Source: Streptomyces dangxiongensis (lineage in GTDB: Bacteria > Actinomycetota > Actinomycetes > Streptomycetales > Streptomycetaceae). Taken from it: a DNA stretch of 64,000 nt. This document shows positions 61,281-64,000 of this stretch, piece after piece (within the stretch, counting starts at the first letter, position 1; each line of letters starts with the position of its first letter). A model generated the notes under the pieces. That model worked only from the letters and a program-made list of their open reading frames with translations. It searched no databases and was not told the DNA's origin. The stretch lies in assembly GCF_003675325.1 (NCBI RefSeq), contig NZ_CP033073.1:6200001-6264000 (forward strand), read 5' to 3'. The translations under genes were made by a program, and so were the position numbers.

Positions 61281-63514
61281 GTGTCCCGCACCGCCCTGCG
61301 AATCTGCCCCCTGTGCGAGGCCACCTGCGGGCTGACCCTCACCGTCGAGGGCACCCGTGTCACCGGCGCCCGCGGCGACCGGGACGACGTCTTCAGCAAG
61401 GGGTTCATCTGCCCCAAGGGAGCCTCCTTCGGCGCCGTCGACGGCGACCCCGACCGGCTGCGCACCCCGCTCGTCCGGAAGGACGGCGTCCTGCGCGAGG
61501 CCACCTGGGAGGAGGCCTTCGACGCGGTCGCCGCCGGGCTGCGCCCGATCGTGGAGCGCCACGGCCCGGACGCCGTCGGCGTGGTCCTCGGCAACCCCAA
61601 CGTGCACACCATGGCCGGCGCCCTCTACCCGCCGGTGCTGCTCGCCACGCTGCGCACCCGCAGCCTGTTCACCGCCTCGACGGTCGACCAGATGCCCAAG
61701 CACGTCTCCAGCGGGCTGTTGTTCGGCGACCCCAACGCCATCCCGGTGCCCGACCTCGACCACACCGGGCACCTGCTCCTGATCGGCGCCAACCCCCTGG
61801 AGTCCAACGGCAGTCTGTGCACCGCCCCCGACTTCCCCGGCCGGCTCAAGGCGCTCAAGGCCCGCGGCGGCCGGCTCACCGTCGTGGACCCGCGCCGCAC
61901 CCGCACCGCCCGACTCGCCGACCGGCACCTGGCGATACGCCCCGGCACCGACGCGCTGCTGCTCGCCGCGATGGCCCACACCCTGTTCGCGGAGGAGCTG
62001 GCCGACCTCGCGGAGCTGGCCCCGCACGTCCAGGGCCTGGACGAACTCCGGGACGCGCTGGCCGACTTCACCCCCGAGGCCGTGGCCCCCGCCTGCGACC
62101 TGGACGCCGGAGTCGTCCGCACCCTGGCCCGCGAACTGGCCGCCGCCCCGGCCGCCGCCGTCTACGCCCGCATCGGTAGCTGCACCGTCCCGCACGGCAC
62201 CCTGGCGAGCTGGCTGGTCGACGTCCTCAACATCCTCACCGGCAACCTGGACCGCCCCGGCGGCGCCCTCTTCCCGCAGGCCGCCACCGACCGGACGCCG
62301 CGCCCGGCGGGCCCCGGCCGCGGGTTCGCCCTCGGGCCGCTGGCACTCCCGGGTCGGGCGGCACCCGGAGGCCAAGGGCGAACTGCCCCTGTCGGCGCTC
62401 GCGGAGGAGATCGACACGACGACCGGCACCGGCGAACCGGTCCGCGCGCTGATCGCCGTCGCCGCCAATCCGGTGCTCTCCGCGCCCGACGGCGACCGGC
62501 TCGACAAGGCCCTGGCCTCCCTGGACTTCATGGTCAGCGTCGACCCGTACCTCAACGAGACCTCGCGCCACGCCCACGTCGTCCTGCCCCCGCCCCCGCC
62601 CGCCCAGAGCCCGCACCACGACTTCGCCTTCAACACCCTCGCCGTCCGCAACCAGGTCCGCTACACCCGCCCGGCCGTCCCGCTGGAGCCCGGGCCGCAT
62701 GGCCGAGAGCGAGATCCTGGCCCGCCTGGTCCTTGCGGTCTCCGGCATGCACGGCACGGACCCGGCCGCCGTCGACGCGATGGTCATCGACCAGACCCTC
62801 GCCAAGGCGGTCGAGGACGAGTACGCGCCGGTGCACGGCCGGGACCCGCGCGCCCTCGCAGATCAGCTCACCGGCGACAACGGCCCCGAACGGCGGCTCG
62901 ACATGATGCTGCGCCTCGGCCCGTACGGCGACGGCTTCGGCGCCCGGCCCGACGGGCTGAGCCTGGCCCGGCTGCTCGCCCACCCGCACGGCATCGACCT
63001 CGGTCCGCTGCGCCCCCGCCTGCCCCAGCCGCTCAGGACCCGCAGCGGCAGGATCGAGCTGCTGCCCGAGCCGATCGCCGGCGACCTGCCCCGGCTGCGC
63101 AGGGCCCTGCGCGAACGCCCCGCGGGACTCGTCCTCGTCGGCCGCCGCCACCTGCGCTCCAACAACAGTTGGATGCACAACGTGCCCGCCCTGACCGGCG
63201 GCAGCAACCGCTGCACCCTGCACATCCACCCCGAGGACGCCGCCCGGCTCGGCGTCCGGGACGGCGCAGGCGTGCGCGTCAAGGGCGCCGGGGGAGAGGT
63301 GGTGGCCCCCGCCGAGGTCACCGACGGCGTCCGGCCCGGGGTGGTGAGCCTGCCGCACGGCTGGGGCCACGACCGCCCCGGCACCCGGCTCGGTCACGCC
63401 TCCACCGTGCCCGGCGTCAACGTCAACCAGTTGCTCGACGGCAGCCTGCTCGACCCGCTGTCGGGCAACGCGGTGCTCAACGGCATCCCCGTCGAGGTCG
63501 TCGCACTGCTGTGA
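61281..63514 (+). pseudogene. Molybdopterin oxidoreductase (formate dehydrogenase/nitrate reductase-like) with two +1 frameshifts
   Basis: GTG 61281 follows CGGAGGA. The N-terminus has a [4Fe-4S] motif C9-x2-C12-x3-C16-x27-C44, then the MGD-binding core ('GVVLGNPNVHTMAG', 'LLLIGANPLESNGSL', 'VVDPRRTRTARLADRHL') and a C-terminal molydop_binding domain ('LVGRRHLRSNNSWMHNVPALTG..CTLHIHP'). An extra G in GGGCCGC at 62334-62336 and again at 62692-62694 breaks the frame; deleting both gives one protein of about 743 residues with no other defect. Substrate unknown; regulated by the adjacent TetR. Confidence 0.85.
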
Positions 63515-63551
63515 CCTGGACTTCTGCGCTTATTGCTCGCACGTCAACCAC

Positions 63552-63581
63552 TTGTTAACGCCGAGTGAACGGACCTAACGT
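63552..63581 (+). promoter_or_regulatory. Promoter of the CitMHS gene
   Basis: TTGTTA at 63552-63557 and TAACGT at 63576-63581 with an 18-base spacer form a good vegetative-type promoter; a transcript would begin near 63588, leaving a leader of about 50 bases. Confidence 0.55.
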
Positions 63582-63630
63582 CAACGCACCGCCGGCCCCC
63601 AGGTGGGATGTTCAAGGGCGAACGTTAGGT
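63573..63630. repeat. 9-bp inverted repeat ACCTAACGT / ACGTTAGGT around the CitMHS leader
   Basis: Arms at 63573-63581 (over the -10 box) and 63622-63630 (9 bases before the start codon), 40 bases apart. Because the left arm is upstream of the predicted transcript start, this fits paired regulator sites better than an RNA hairpin. Confidence 0.55.
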
Positions 63631-63638
63631 ATCCATTC

Positions 63639-64000
63639 ATGCTGACCATCCTCGGCTTCGCCATGATCGCGACCTTCCTGGTCCTGATCATGCTGAAGAA
63701 GATGTCGCCGATCGCGGCGCTCGTGCTCGTACCCGCGCTGTTCTGCGTGTGCGTGGGCAAGGGCGCCAAGCTCGGCGACTACGTCATCGACGGCGTCACC
63801 AGCCTCGCCCCCACCGCGGCGATGCTCATGTTCGCGATCGTCTACTTCGGTGTGATGATCGACGTCGGCCTCTTCGACCCGGTCGTACGGGGCATTCTGA
63901 GGTTCTGCAAGGCCGACCCGCTGCGCATCGTCGTCGGTACCGCGGTCCTCGCCGCGATCGTCTCCCTGGACGGCGACGGCTCCACCACGTTCATGATCAC
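63639..64000 (+). CDS. CitMHS-family citrate:cation symporter (3' partial)
   Basis: The first 120 codons of a multi-helix transporter: 'MLTILGFAMIATFLVLIMLKK', 'MLMFAIVYFGVMIDVGLFDP' and 'AAIVSLDGDGSTTFMI' match the CitM/CitH group, which takes up citrate complexed with Mg2+ or Ca2+ together with protons. The gene runs off the window. Only a weak ribosome binding site (TTAGG) is seen before ATG 63639. Regulation is probably by the inverted repeat in its promoter and leader. Confidence 0.9.
   Translation, partial: MLTILGFAMIATFLVLIMLKKMSPIAALVLVPALFCVCVGKGAKLGDYVIDGVTSLAPTAAMLMFAIVYFGVMIDVGLFDPVVRGILRFCKADPLRIVVGTAVLAAIVSLDGDGSTTFMI

Overview
The window is high-GC actinobacterial chromosome, almost certainly Streptomyces. 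Third codon positions are nearly all G/C, GTG starts are common, and the gene set is typical of the genus: a SepF-like protein, a streptogrisin-type protease, DnaE2 with a Y-family partner, an SGNH lipase, and an ECF sigma/anti-sigma pair. The order der ... sepF-like ... dnaE2 ... lipase ... SGNH lipase ... hmgA ... citrate transporter matches, as I remember it, the SCO1758 to SCO1710 stretch of the S. coelicolor core chromosome. No rRNA, tRNA or CRISPR was found.

Layout. 0-14 kb: end of an acyltransferase gene, der, two uncharacterised genes, a secreted Rpf-type transglycosylase with LysM, an orphan ctaD, an I78-type inhibitor, a PAP2 phosphatase, a PIG-V-like membrane mannosyltransferase, an MFS exporter, an acyl-CoA (glutaryl-CoA-like) dehydrogenase and a SepF-like protein. 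14-21 kb: a polar amino-acid ABC transporter mixed with an FAD/NAD(P)-binding protein, a flavin-dependent (LLM) monooxygenase, a second LLM relic and a DUF1684 protein; this looks like uptake plus oxidation of an unusual, perhaps sulfur-containing, amino acid. 21-27 kb: a streptogrisin-B-like protease, then dnaE2 and a Y-family gene behind two LexA-type boxes. 27-31 kb: a decayed patch (MarR relic, lipase with three frameshifts, truncated methyltransferase, GNAT gene with one frameshift).

31-41 kb: DUF72, an AAA ATPase, then a polysaccharide locus (two GT2 enzymes, a deacetylase, a very long flippase-polymerase-like fusion, and a convergent glycoside hydrolase). 42-49.5 kb: SGNH lipase; then DUF4331, TPR and NicO-type transporter genes divergent from an ECF sigma factor and its RskA-like anti-sigma factor. 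50-52.5 kb: a CoA-transferase and a type ISP C-domain protein. 52.6-57.5 kb: a nested mobile insertion. Two inverted, outward-facing ends of one IS5-type element bound a two-component system and a membrane protein, and CTAG repeats flank the whole unit. A complete IS701-type element then sits in the right-hand CTAG, exactly at the stop codon of a gntR gene. 57.5-64 kb: gntR, hmgA, a lipoprotein, a TetR regulator with a probable operator, a molybdopterin oxidoreductase with two frameshifts, and the start of a CitMHS citrate transporter.

Two cross-cutting observations. First, nearly all frame breaks are single-base insertions in G/C runs, mostly at GGCC-like sites, so they may be assembly errors rather than true pseudogenes. 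Second, several genes have a -10-like hexamer 6-8 bases before the start codon and no ribosome binding site, suggesting leaderless transcripts.
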